Part shown: piece by piece, positions 26,960-38,900 of the stretch
Layout: each line of letters begins with the position of its first letter
How positions within the stretch are numbered: position 1 is the first letter of the stretch
NCBI RefSeq assembly: GCF_008831285.2
Contig: NC_045140.1
Location: 785,528-849,527 of the forward strand
DNA length: 64,000 nucleotides
Reading direction: 5' to 3'
Source of the DNA: Nymphaea colorata
Lineage: Eukaryota > Streptophyta > Magnoliopsida > Nymphaeales > Nymphaeaceae
Position numbers and translations under genes: made by a program
The notes under the pieces: model-generated
What the model was told of the DNA's origin: nothing
Seen by the model: only the letters and a program-made list of their open reading frames with translations
Database searches by the model: none

Positions 26960-27360
26960 AGGGCACCTGAAGCCTGCTTTCTCTTATGGAGCTCCCCCTC
27001 CAGCGTCCCTCTTGTCCCGCAGCCATGGCATCTGGACGCAAATAAATCGCGTGGCAGGGCAACCCTATTGCCGCAAAATCAATGGTCCAGATCTGATCCC
27101 GTGCACTCCGAACGTGGAACACCGTGTCGCTCTGTTGGAGGCCTGCCCCACCCACGGGTCTGGAGATGGACGGCGCTGATCCAAAGTTGTCGCCGCTCCA
27201 GATTGACGGGGACGAGCCACCGGTGAGCCGCTGCCCCACGGGTCCTGAGATCCAAACCTCTAACACCGGGTTTGGATGTTGGGGTCAGATACAATTTTGA
27301 TGACTTTTTATCAGCTCATTAATGAGAGCAGAATGGGTGAACACGAGAAAAATAGAGCAG

Positions 27361-27610
27361 GAGCTCGAGTTTGACTCGATTAAGGCTCTACAAACTAGTT
27401 TGAATAGAATTGATATTCATTATTACGTGTTCGAGCTCGATTCTATTAAAGCCCTACGAACTCATTAAAATATAATTGATATTCATCATTACATGTTGAG
27501 CTCGAGCTTGACTTGATTAAGGCTCGACAAATTCGTAAACTCATTTCAATATATCAACTTGTTTAAGGCTCGACAAACTCGATTAAGGCTTGAGCTCGAC
27601 TCATTGTCAC
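27361..27610. repeat. Dispersed repeat with about 68-bp internal period (copy 1)
   Basis: Three degenerate units each read roughly TTGACTCGATTAAGGCTC, then GACAAACT, then AATTGATATTCATCATTAC, then TGTTGAGCTCGAGC. Unit starts lie near 27370, 27439 and 27507. The same family occurs at 61080-61252 on the same strand. Confidence 0.85.
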
Positions 27611-28228
27611 CTCTAGAATCCATATGTGTAGCATGGATTCAACTCAGGGCCTAGTCCAATCTCAAGCCAACTTTTGGATCTTACACATGACATTGTTCTG
27701 ATCATGAGGTTTTGTTTCATACCCGAGGTTCCACTTAATTGGCACTAGCATGTATTGGCGTTGACACTTGATAAACTTTAGATCTGCATTTTGAGATGCC
27801 CATTATGTCATATATTAGAAATTCTATTTTTTTTTTCCTTTTCAAACAATGGAATAACCATTGAGGAACAAACACCAGATTGTTTAAATGTTACATTTGA
27901 GGCGGCTTTTATTTCAATCTAACTTTATCAACATGATGTTAAGAATAGGTTAGTGTTGATCAGCAATAGTGTTTTTATAGAAAGTTTATAATTTTTTATA
28001 AAAACAACTTGAACAAAAGTATGTTTTATATCAAAATAGTTTTTATAAACATATTAAGATGTTTATATCTAAAGTAATTTTTTAATTAAAGGGTTTGATT
28101 TTTGTTGTCCCACTGTGGTAAAAGAAGGTCCGACCACATTCAATGTTTTATGGTGACCAAAATGCCGCTAATGCAAAGCTCAACGAATGAAAAACGTCCC
28201 TTCATTGCCTCCCACCTCCCGCTCCCAT

Positions 28229-29064
28229 GTTCTCCCGCTCACCATCTCTATGCATTCATCTTTTGGTAATAATCACATGTTTCCCTCGCACTATGCATTG
28301 ATACTTTGAAGTGGAGTGAAATCCCTTTGTTGGCGCTGTTGAAACGCCGTCCGGCAGGTGGCCGCTTCGTCTTCTCCGGTCGCCATCCAACGCTGGTTCG
28401 AAATCCTCACCCGACTTTGCTTCAAACGCCTTTATCCAGGTTTGTCGATCTCTTCTCTCTGTGCGTTTGTCAGTAAAAACGGGCTTCAATAACAGCTCCT
28501 TTCTCTTTGAATCGGCAGCCGTCGCTGGCACTTGGAGAAAGGGATTGTCATCATTCCCATCGGCAGCTCCGTTTTGGTATTCTAGCCATCGCCTTCTTCC
28601 TCAATCCCATCCCTTATGTTTTGACCTTATTTTTCAGCCTCGTTGTATCCTTTGGCATCTTTAGACCCAACTAAAACATTTACCCAAGCGCTGCTGTGGA
28701 GTGTCACTTCATTTTCTCCTGCCAACATTCAATGCCTGTGTGAAACCCTGCTGTGCCCAACTCTCCTTCCAACCACCTTCACTCCAGGTACTCTCTCTTT
28801 CTCTCTATATCGGTTTTTTCGTCGACCCCTCTTATTTTTTTCTCTCCATACCTATGGTAGCCATGGGAGTGAAAGGGCTTGGAGTGGATGGACATGTGGT
28901 TTTCTTGCGGGTCTGTCCTTTTGCTTTTTATTTTTCAACATCTTTAATTTTCTCCAATGATTTTGTATACACAGAACATCAGAAATTTACCACTAAATTA
29001 ATGTTGAAAGATTGAATCGCATTAGTAAGTTATAACGCTTGGTTTAGATGGTGAGCGGGAGAAC
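28229..29064. mobile_element. Segment bounded by exact 19-bp inverted repeat (TIR element or Pack-MULE candidate)
   Basis: GTTCTCCCGCTCACCATCT at 28229-28247 is exactly inverted at 29046-29064. Both arms continue outward into C-rich (left) and G-rich (right) sequence, extending the match imperfectly to about 40 bp. The interior is more GC-rich than its surroundings between 28300 and 28700 and contains open frames with splice-like AGGTTTGT/AGGTACT sites, but no recognisable protein. No target-site duplication is evident. Confidence 0.5.
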
Positions 29065-29192
29065 AAGGGGGAAGGGAGTTATGAACAAAAAGGGTTAGTT
29101 GGGGGTCTATTGATTGCCCTCACTACAACATTTGGATGTCGCCGGATTTTTCTCTCTTTATATCTCTATGTCTCTCTCTATATATGTCTCTA

Positions 29193-29194
<2 letters not shown>

Positions 29195-29247
<53 letters not shown>
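29195..29247. repeat. (CT)n microsatellite
   Basis: About 26 CT units. It generates two overlapping artefactual Ser/Leu ORFs. A CACTACAACA at 29121 and a GTCGCC..GGCGAC palindrome near 29320 hint at a decayed CACTA-like repeat, but no matching end was found. Confidence 0.9.
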
Positions 29248-29252
<5 letters not shown>

Positions 29253-30491
29253 GCAAGTCTAGCGCTTACTACAGCATTCCTTATCTCTGTCGACGGCCAA
29301 AGAAGTCGCCAGAGATTGCAAGGTCGCCACCACAGGTTGTGGCGGCGACTTGTACCTCGTCGGCTAAGCCTCTGTATGCAGAAGGCATCATCTTCAACGA
29401 CAAGGAAGGCCGTCGTAAGAAACCTTTATCACAACGGGTTTGCCTGTCGTCATATGTTCAGAAAAAGAAAGAAAAAAAAAAAAAGGAAACGCTGTCCACC
29501 AGCATTTCATGGCTTTCGCTGTGAGCATCCAGCGACGCTACAGTCTGCTGTGAATTTTCTTGTTTGGGTATTTGATTGGGTAGATAGTGGAAAATAAACT
29601 GCCTCTTCTCGGCAATAATTCTCTCACCAGCGCCTACCCACATTGGTCCTTGCTACTACCGGTTGCAAATGAACCAGGTACACTCCTATATCAATTTGAA
29701 TTCAGATCTGTTTAGTCTAACCCTTGGATTAATATGAAATTTCATAAGCAAAATTGAGTTTGAATTCAATATGTTGACGAGATTTTATAACAATCCGACC
29801 TGATTACATGCAAAGTCAGATCTCATGCTGGTCAGGCTCAAATTCAAATTTAAAAAGTAACGTCTGAAACTCAATTCTGATTCAGACACCGATTACGTAA
29901 CATTTGGTTAAATCAAATTCAATCAAGTTGGGGTCGCCAAAATCCAACCGTTTTACATTCATACCAACCACTGACTTCAGTGCATGGTGAAAATGAGGCA
30001 AGTTAATGATAACTATGTCTTGCATATCTTACCAGGTTTGGAAGCAGAAAACCACACTAGTTAATTTATTAACAAATTCACATGGATGAAAAAGGGTAGG
30101 AATGTAAATGTAGTTCTTGGAGACAGCATGATAAAAAAAAAGCATTGTAGTTTGTTTGATAAATAGATATTTCTTTGGTCTATGAAATATATTTATTATA
30201 AAAACCTTTTTTTACTAGTTAAACAATTGAAAGCATCTTGGTTGTCACACTTTTAAATGCAAAGCTTGTTTGGGTTTGTAAAAAAAAAAACCCAGTTTGA
30301 CAAAAGAACTTTTTCAAAAGGGCATGAATAACCTGCCCGCCCTTGTCATGTTCTTCAAACAAAATGCCTTTTTGATCTCGTCATATAAACACACAAACCA
30401 GGTTCCAAAATTTAGTTAAGAATTAAGTTTTTACAAAACCCGTTTTACACTTACTGATGTTTTTTAAGGGTGCCATCCAAACACAATCTAA

Positions 30492-30785
30492 GGTAGCATT
30501 TGGATGACACCTTAGAAAACTTGATTTTGTGAAAACCTGGTTAAAAATTCAGTTTTGTAAATTTAGTTTGAAGGTTTAGATGACAAGTGAAAACTTGGCT
30601 GAGCGGCAAAAATTAGTCTTGCCTGAAAAACTTGGGCGAGGCAGCTTTTTTTGGTTCTTTATGAAAACCAGATTTTGCCAAAACCCAATTTTAATGTCAT
30701 CCAAACATTTTTGGAATGGTGCTTTGCAGCAAAATCCAGTTTTGTCTCCCAAAACCTGGTTTTAAGTTGTCATCCACACACCCCT
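30492..30785. mobile_element. MITE-like element
   Basis: Terminal inverted repeats are GGTAGCATTTGGATGACA (left) and AGGGGTGTGTGGATGACA (right, reverse complement), with an AT-rich interior rich in AAAACC(T/C)GGTTTT. The left end abuts TAA and the right end lies in TATAA. A second, degenerate element with similar GGATGGCACC/GCCATCC ends lies just upstream at about 30250-30480. Confidence 0.55.
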
Positions 30786-31543
30786 ATAAATTTTCTTAAA
30801 CCTTTTTACCATTTAACAGAAAACCTTGTATGCTTTGGCTAATCTACCAGTTCCAACTTCTTCAGATTAACACTATCGCTCAAAAGTTTCCGGCGTCCAT
30901 CAAATGCAGTTTGTGAGAAAAACTTAGTCTACGTATGACAGATATCATGAAAAAGGAAAATGCACACTGAGAAGAAAAGAAGTGGCCATAACTTGTTTTC
31001 TAAGTATGGGAGAAAGGGTAGGCCCTAAAAATGAAATTTCTTGTACAAGACAAAATTCATTCCTGACCGCTCATTTGCAAGGTTGAGATCGTGACCTCAT
31101 TTTCAAGGTTGATTCGACCAACTAAATAAAATATTGAATCGAATGCGTGACGCCACATCCCTACCGAAAGGGAGATGATAGAGGAAGCCTTCGAGTGGGG
31201 GCAAGAGTTTCCAATCTTCGCAGGCTCATGACCACACAAGAACTTGATTACCATCCAAATGTAAAGCACGGACCAGCAGGATGCTCCAACATCCTGAACG
31301 GTAAAAAACTTCTGGAACATCTCCTTCATCTGTTCTTTAAAGACCTAAACATCCAGACCTTCTGTGGTCGTGGAACCTAAAATGCGCTGGGACTTGACAG
31401 GTAGGTGGAAATGGAGGTGAAGAAGCATTAGTTTTACCTGCAACAAAACGTTTTGGCGTAGCGCTCACTTCTTGCTCAACGTGCCAGCTTAGCTCGCTCC
31501 TACTCTTTTGGATTAGGCAGCTCTCTGCCTCTCTCTTCTCCTC

Positions 31544-32895
31544 ATGGCTGTCGTCGTCGTCTTCCCTCAGCTCCCGCCAAATCTTTTCCCTCAATTCGGC
31601 TGCCGCCACCGTCTTAGCAATCACAGACGGCCATGTTCCTTTACGCGCAAGGCGTTGCCTCCCTCTTTCCTGGTGCGTAAGAGGCGGGCCACTCGATTTC
31701 TCCCGTTGAAGTCATCTGTTTCGGTTAATGGGTATGTGGGAAACTTCGCGGAGAACGACCCTCGGGATGAAGTGCATAGTGGTGGTGGTGGCATTTCGAT
31801 AAGGAATTTCGCGGACTTTGTAGAGAATTTGCGATTTTACCTGCCTGGTGGTGCTTGGTGGAGGATCGAAGATGATTTCTTTCCAGTCGGTGGCAAAGCG
31901 GTTACCGTCCCGTTCGCCTTGCGTCGGATCTGGGAGATGATTTCGACTGACAAGTGGGTCCTCTTCGCCGGGTTCGGGTCTCTGCTTCTAGCTTCGGTAA
32001 ATTAGTATCGTTCTCTTCCTTTCTCTGGTTTGTTTAAATTTTCTCACGTCTCTCATCATCATTAGAATCGGAAGTCCTTTTTGGTACTTATTTTAATTTT
32101 TAGTATTAGCAACCTCTCTGGGAATTTCGAGAATCGTTGGTTTTATTAGCTCCTACTTTGTTTCAATTGTTTTAATGTTGTCACTTAGAGAAACAGAGAA
32201 CAACCGACCAACATACATGCTTCTTCTTCCATTTTATTTCTTTAATTTGAATTATTATTCGTCTGATAGAGAGAAATCACCGAGCTTCTGCGCGAGTATA
32301 CATAAACTATTCTATTGCTGTTGCTTTTCGCTAAACCAAAATGCAAATTAACAACTCGGAAAATGTTTACTGGCATATTGGTTCTTCCATGGCTGGGTTG
32401 GTTTCAACTGCCTATGCTTATCTAGAAACGATTCTTTTATTCACAGTCACACTTTACCGTAGCTTTTAACTTGTCTTCCCACTCATGCAGTTTGCAGAAA
32501 TTTCAATACCACACTTCTTGGCAGCATCGATATTTTCAGCAAAAAGTGGAGAAAGAGCAGTCTTTTATGGGAATGTTCGGCTTTTGATTTTCTTTTGTTG
32601 CGTTTCTGGGATTTTCAGGCAAGTTTATCCTATTGCTGAATTTGTTGCTTTTACATTATAATGTATCCTCTGCTAGTGTAGCTAAAGTCCGGTTAGGTAC
32701 AGTCACACCACACGGTCCGCGGACCCTTCCAAACGGAGGCCAGGTCCAGGCGCAGGTGTGGCTTGGGTCTGGCAACCAACAATATGCTTTCTCTTTCACA
32801 CACACACACACACACAGATAGAGCTGTGATATAAAACATGCTGCCCTAGACGGAGTTGGCTGTTTCCAATTCCTATATATATACTGTTTCCAATT

Positions 32896-32951
<56 letters not shown>

Positions 32952-35900
32952 AATTGGAAACAGCCAGCTCCGTCCGTCTAGGGCATCCTGTTTTTTTTTT
33001 AATTTGTATTGCTAAAAACCATCATAAAAGGTGCATTAGCAGTGACACTTGCTTTGTCATGGTTTTTATTTAACAACTCAAAACAAAAAAAGCAACTATC
33101 CGGCCATAGAGGTAGCTGACTGTTTTCAAATTATGTCTACTATGTATATGAAATAAAATCTGCCAGCTGCCGAGTGTTGCCGGATAGATTTTTTTTAAAG
33201 TCTGTCACAGTAGGTGTATTAGCGATGGTTGGGCCACAGTTTTTCAACACCTATAACAACCGGTTTAAATTTTTTTAGCAACAAATTAAAAAAAAAAACA
33301 TTATTCATGGTTGGGCCGCATTGATAATATTATGTTGAGATGTGCATAAAATGGGACAAAAAGAATTTATTAGTGGTCTTCAAGTGGATTTACATTGTTG
33401 AGGACAAACATCTCCAATATTTTGAAATATTCCAATATTATCACTGTTTTGAAGTCAGTTGACAATATCAGTAAAATATCCTAATATTTTCAAAATATTA
33501 CCAGATTCAGGAAATATCAAGATATTCTTAATGTTTTTCGAAGATATTGGAGAAAGTTTATTTTTCACAATTTTTAAGCATGTGAATTTTTTTTATTTTG
33601 TTTCTTTTATCTTTTCAAAAAAAAATTCAAGAAAAATAATTTTATTTCTTGCCAATATCTCCAAATGTTTTTCCATGGTATTGGAACAAGTACTTTTTTT
33701 CATAATTTTAAAGCACACATTTTATGTTTTGTTTCTTTCATGCTTTCTAAAAGTTTTTGCCAAGAAAACTAGAAAATCTATTATCTCTAACTGTTTTGGT
33801 GTTTTTTATGTTTTTCAAGTTTTAAAGCTTCTGAGGTTATCCCAAGAAAGGCCATATCTTGGAAAATAAGTTACGAAAAAAAACTTGCCAAGAAATTGCT
33901 GACAGTGAAACCAGCGACTATAACCAGATCGCAAATAGGTAATAAGTACCTCTGTTATTTGACATGTGGCAGAAATGCCAGGAACCTTATGTGACTGTAC
34001 CTAACCGGACATTAGCTGGCTAAATCTTGTGTACAACTCCACACGGCTCTTATATATATGGATCATAATTGAAAGGGGCCCAAAGCTCACACTGTCTTTA
34101 GGTCCATTAATTTGTAGGGTCCGGCAAACCAGTAAACTTTGCTGATGGATAGATTTCAAATTCTTACAGCCATGTGCTTAGGAATGATTTGTCATCACAA
34201 AATCATGCTGTTTGGAGTCTTTAGACACATGCCTTGAATCATGCTGTTTGGACTTTGGAGTCTTTAGACACATGCCTTCTGAATCATGCTGTTGATGCTG
34301 GCTATGTTTTTGTGTGCAGTGGCTTGCGAGGCTGTTATTTCAGCATTGCAAATTTAATATTGGTGAGTAATATGAGAAGAAAAGTAAAAATCACTTTTGC
34401 TATACCATCCTCTTTCCAATTTCTTAGATGAATGTTGGCACATTCTGTGGCTGGAGAGATCCTCCACAAACTTGCTAATTCTTCTGTGACAGGTCAGGCG
34501 TATGCGGGAGAAGTTGTATTCAACCCTCCTATTTCAGGTTTTTGTTTTTAAGTGCTCACTGATAGTGGGTTCTATGATTTATTTCAGTTTCTACATCTTT
34601 TGGAATTCCTTCATTTTCTTCTTAATGTGGATTGGCATCCTGTTCAGGACATATCATTTTTTGATGAGGAGACAGTTGGCGACTTGTCAAGCAGGCTGGG
34701 ATCGGACTGTCAACAAGTCTCACGAATTATTGGAAATGACCTTAATCTGATGTCTCGTAACATTGTTCAAGTAAAGTTTCTTCTATGAAAAGTTTTCATT
34801 ATTAGTGAAAGTTAGCCTCTTTTCTCTTTTTGGATTTTTAATTTCTTTAACTAGTTCCTTTTAGGGGGCAGGAGCACTTATCTATTTGATGTCCTTGTCT
34901 TTGCCACTTGCGCTCTCCACAATGGTTAGCTGTGGTGCCTTGTCAGCAGTTATGTACTTCCATAGTCGGTATGGCTTTTACAATGTTATCGTCTGACTTT
35001 AAAGTTTAAAGTTATAAAAAATTATTTCACAAAAAGCAATCTTGATCTAAATTCTATAACCTTTCAAGTTCCTTGTTTTGCTTACTAAAGGAGACTTGCT
35101 AGTTTCAATAAAATCAGTTAACGAGGATACCATATGTTTCTGTATAATCTTATTGAAATGCATTCATAGGCTTATTTATGGAGATACTTTTGATTTTTAT
35201 GTAATGAACAGTGGATTACTACTGAATTATATCTTCTCTTTACTTTGCATGTTCATTCTCTCCTGAAAAGCTCTTCCTTCCACAGTCCTCATGGCACAGT
35301 CACCATGTTCTTTGCAGCTATAAGTGCATCCTTTTTTCCCTTATGAGTTAATTTATGCTCCATCTCTTTTCTTCTTTCTATTTTCCTTTCCATGCCATGT
35401 ACCTTCATCTTTATCGTTTTGATAAAGTTGAACCAGAAGAAGATATGGTCCTATTAGGTTGACATCATCAGGAGCATGTCAGCACCTCTAATTTGTTGCA
35501 GAGCTGAACATTACTTAAGTAGGGTTAGTTCCCCAAAATTTCATTTCAGCAGCCTGTAGATGATTAAAATTCCCTTTATGATTGTTGATATTTGGCATCC
35601 TAGTGTTAACATCAAATTTGTTATTAGCAATCTAACTTGGCTCACCTTAATGTCTTCAAGTTCTCAAATGACCAATCATCTGTTTCATTTTTTACTTTAT
35701 TCTTCGTATCTGAACTTATTTTAAATGAATGATGTTCTTTAATTTTTTTTTTCTTTAGATACTTAGATTACTCTATCTAGAGAAGGAAAGTGTTAAATAC
35801 TAAGACAGAATATTGAGTGCCAAAAAACCTTCGAAATGTTGAGCCTGTAAAATGAATGACCAATAATTCAATGCCCTGATTATTTCTACCTCAGAGGAAA

Positions 35901-38900
35901 AATAAACCCTTTTATACGCCTGAATTGTATCCACACAACCAGGTGTCATGTTAAAAACACTTGCAAGACCGAAGCCATCACATTTCTATCTTGGAAGAAC
36001 ATGTCCCAATTTCCATTTATTAGATCACTGCTGGCACATTCCCTTTTTAGGTTTCTCCTTGAGAGTTGGATAACTCTAAATACCATTTGCTTATGAATGT
36101 GATAATAGCTTCCTGAATATGTCGTACCTGACTTTCTTATGGTCTTATGAAAGTCCGATCAATGGTGGTGCCAAGATTTTTTCTTTAGTGGGCCGAGCAC
36201 AAGAGGTCTATTATATTTTTCAAGAACTTTACAGGAGCCAAGTTAAAATTTTGAAAGTATTAAAAGATAAAATTTTGTTTTAAAGATCTCAGGTGCCATT
36301 CCCCCTGGCTCCGCCCGAGTCCGATGTTTATCTTTCATCTGGTTTAAGCCTTAAGAGCAGCGCAAACTGTGCTACTGGAGGCACTAGCATTTTGGCATGT
36401 CAACTTTTTCCAGAATATCTATCTCATTTTTTGGTAGGACCATTATCTTTTTCTTGGGATGTTAAAGATTTAATCCCAATGAAGCATCTTAATAAACTTT
36501 ATACATCATATACACATAAAGAAACTGAAATGATTCATGCATGTACTTAGTAGCTGTTGTAGCTTCCTGAATTTTTTGTGGATTATATAAGAGAAAGGTA
36601 ATAAGTAATTACTAATTTGAGTGTTTTTGTTCAACAGATACCAGAAAAAGGCTGCAAAGGCTGTCCAAGAATGTGTTGCTTGTGCAAATGAGGTAACTTT
36701 GCTTTGATTTATACATGTCGCCATGGAAATTAGCTCGAAATGATGCTTGGGAATGAAAAATTATGGGGTTCATTGTGTGCAAAACAGGTGGCTCAAGAGA
36801 CATTTTCTTTAATAAGAACTGTTCGAGTTTATGGGACAGAGAAAGAAGAGTGTGGCAGGTATGAAGTGCTTCTGCTGGCTAAACTTTTTGTGATGTATTA
36901 TAAAAAAATACTTACATTTGGCCTGATAGTCTTGTTGAGAAAATCTCCCTGAGTTGTCTACAAAACTGGAACACTGTTTCTACACAGCCTTGACAAATGA
37001 GTCTTATTAGCTTTGAGGCCCATTAAATAAATTAGATGGTGGTAGAAATTGGTTTGGCTTTTACACATCTAGTTGTATTCTTTACGGTTTGAATGTTCAT
37101 TGTCATCATTGTAAAGATGTCCAGAAAATCTACGAAGAGGTGGAAGATAAGGCAAGATAATGTGCCTGAACCACAAAGTACGAAGAGCATAAAGAACACA
37201 ATGCACACACTTGTGTGCACAAAGGCACAAAACTGAAACTCTTGTTGGAAAAAGAGAATAACTACAGGGATGAAGAAAAGAAAGAGAAAATCCTCACCAG
37301 AATGAAGAAATAGAGGACAGCTGCCTTCTATTCATGGAGGGCAGCAATGGGCTGGGCAAGGGCTAGCTCAATGCTGCCTAAAGCAGCAGAAACAAAAAGA
37401 ATGAAAAATACAGAAATAGAATAAAAAATGAAAAATATACAAGGCAGTCCTGTATATACTATATATTTGTAAACATTTATACATATATGTGTGTGTGTGT
37501 GAACAAACATGTAGTATACTTACATATATATTAATAATCATATCTATATTTTATAGTCACTCATAACAAGTTCTAAATTGTTTTCAGATACTCAACATGG
37601 TTGTCAAAGCTTGCTGATATCAACCTGCGGCAAGGTGTGGCTTACGGCTTCTGGAATTTTAGCCTCAATGTGCTTTATCACTCCATTCAAGTTAGTCTTC
37701 TGTGCCTACAGTGATGAGAACTTAGTATTCAATCTTTTCCTGAATATCTTCACCATCTTTTCTGAAGAGCATGATTCTTTGCATTTTGCTGACGGATAAT
37801 TTGGCATTCTGTTATGTCCTAACAAATGCACTTTATTTTCTTTGTTATGTGGTAATTCCTTTTGAAATTTCTATCATGCTGCTTGACTTAAGCCTTCCTT
37901 TATTCCTTTTCTTTTCCTAACAAAAAGTTAATGTATATACAGGAAAAAAAAATGAATTTCATTATAATTGGCATTTTCATGGAGAATCATCAAAACATGT
38001 CCTTTTTAATCAAAGGTTAATGGGAAGAACAAATCAATGAGGATAATGTTCTCTGCTTAGAATGATTGATTGCTTCAGTTTTTCTTTTGAAAATTGAAAA
38101 GAGGAACTGATGATGTTCTCTGCTTGGACTAATTGATTTGTTTCAGTTTTCTTTGAGGAAATTGAAAAAAAGGAACTGATCCTTTCCTTTATGTACCATT
38201 TAAGGTGCATTTTTGTTCCAAAAAAATTAGATGATTTCTGCAGCTATGAGCTAATAATGAGGCTTTTTTTTTGTCGGTCATGTTGTTGAGAAAAGATGGT
38301 ACCTCGAAAAACAATAGTTCAAATACAAGAACAAATATCAAATTAATATATAATAGCTCAAGAGAGCTAGTGGAGCAACCACTTGTCGCGGGTGCTGAAG
38401 TTCACAGGGACATAAAATTTTAATTATCAGAAGCAGCTTACATGAAAGACTACAAGCAATCAAAGGGGACATCTTTCTTATACACATGAGAAGGGCCATG
38501 AACTAGCCACCATCTTGGTTAGAATAGTTTGACCTAGAGAAAAGAAATAAAAAGGAAATACAAAGAAAAAAGGAAAATAAAATGTAATATAAAAAATCAA
38601 AAGTACATTTGTGTTTATATCATTCATAGGGATCATATTTAATTGATTAAATATTTCTGCTCACATTAAGGGTAATTTTGAAAGTTGAATGTTGACTTCT
38701 AGCAAGTTGCATTTGGCATGACAATTTCTGAGCAGTTTGATTATATTTGGTTAGGGAACTCACAAACTATCTTCATATTTAATCAATCATGTGCATATAT
38801 GTAGTCGAGGTTATTTGTTATGCAGTAGCACTGCATGGTCAATGTGCATCTTCACATATGTAGACAAACTATCTTAACATTTATTGGTTGGACACCAAAA

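Larger units (their letters stand above)
26642..31543. other. Repeat-rich intergenic region
   Basis: 26642 to about 27000 is probably the 5' UTR and promoter of the minus-strand 67-aa gene; it includes a GA microsatellite at 26933-26958. 27361-27610, 28229-29064, 29195-29247 and 30492-30785 hold the repeats listed separately. 31380-31543 is probably the ABCB26 leader. ORFs at 27079-27294, 28256-29597 and 31057-31380 show no recognisable domain. Confidence 0.5.

Noticed and set aside
29114-29597. Two ORFs of 136 and 153 codons
   Set aside because: Much of each is a Ser-Leu run from the CT microsatellite; the rest has no recognisable domain.
31057-31380. 90-codon minus-strand ORF and 77-codon plus-strand ORF upstream of ABCB26
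   Set aside because: No domain, no splice partners and opposite strands over the same bases; at most promoter or leader DNA.
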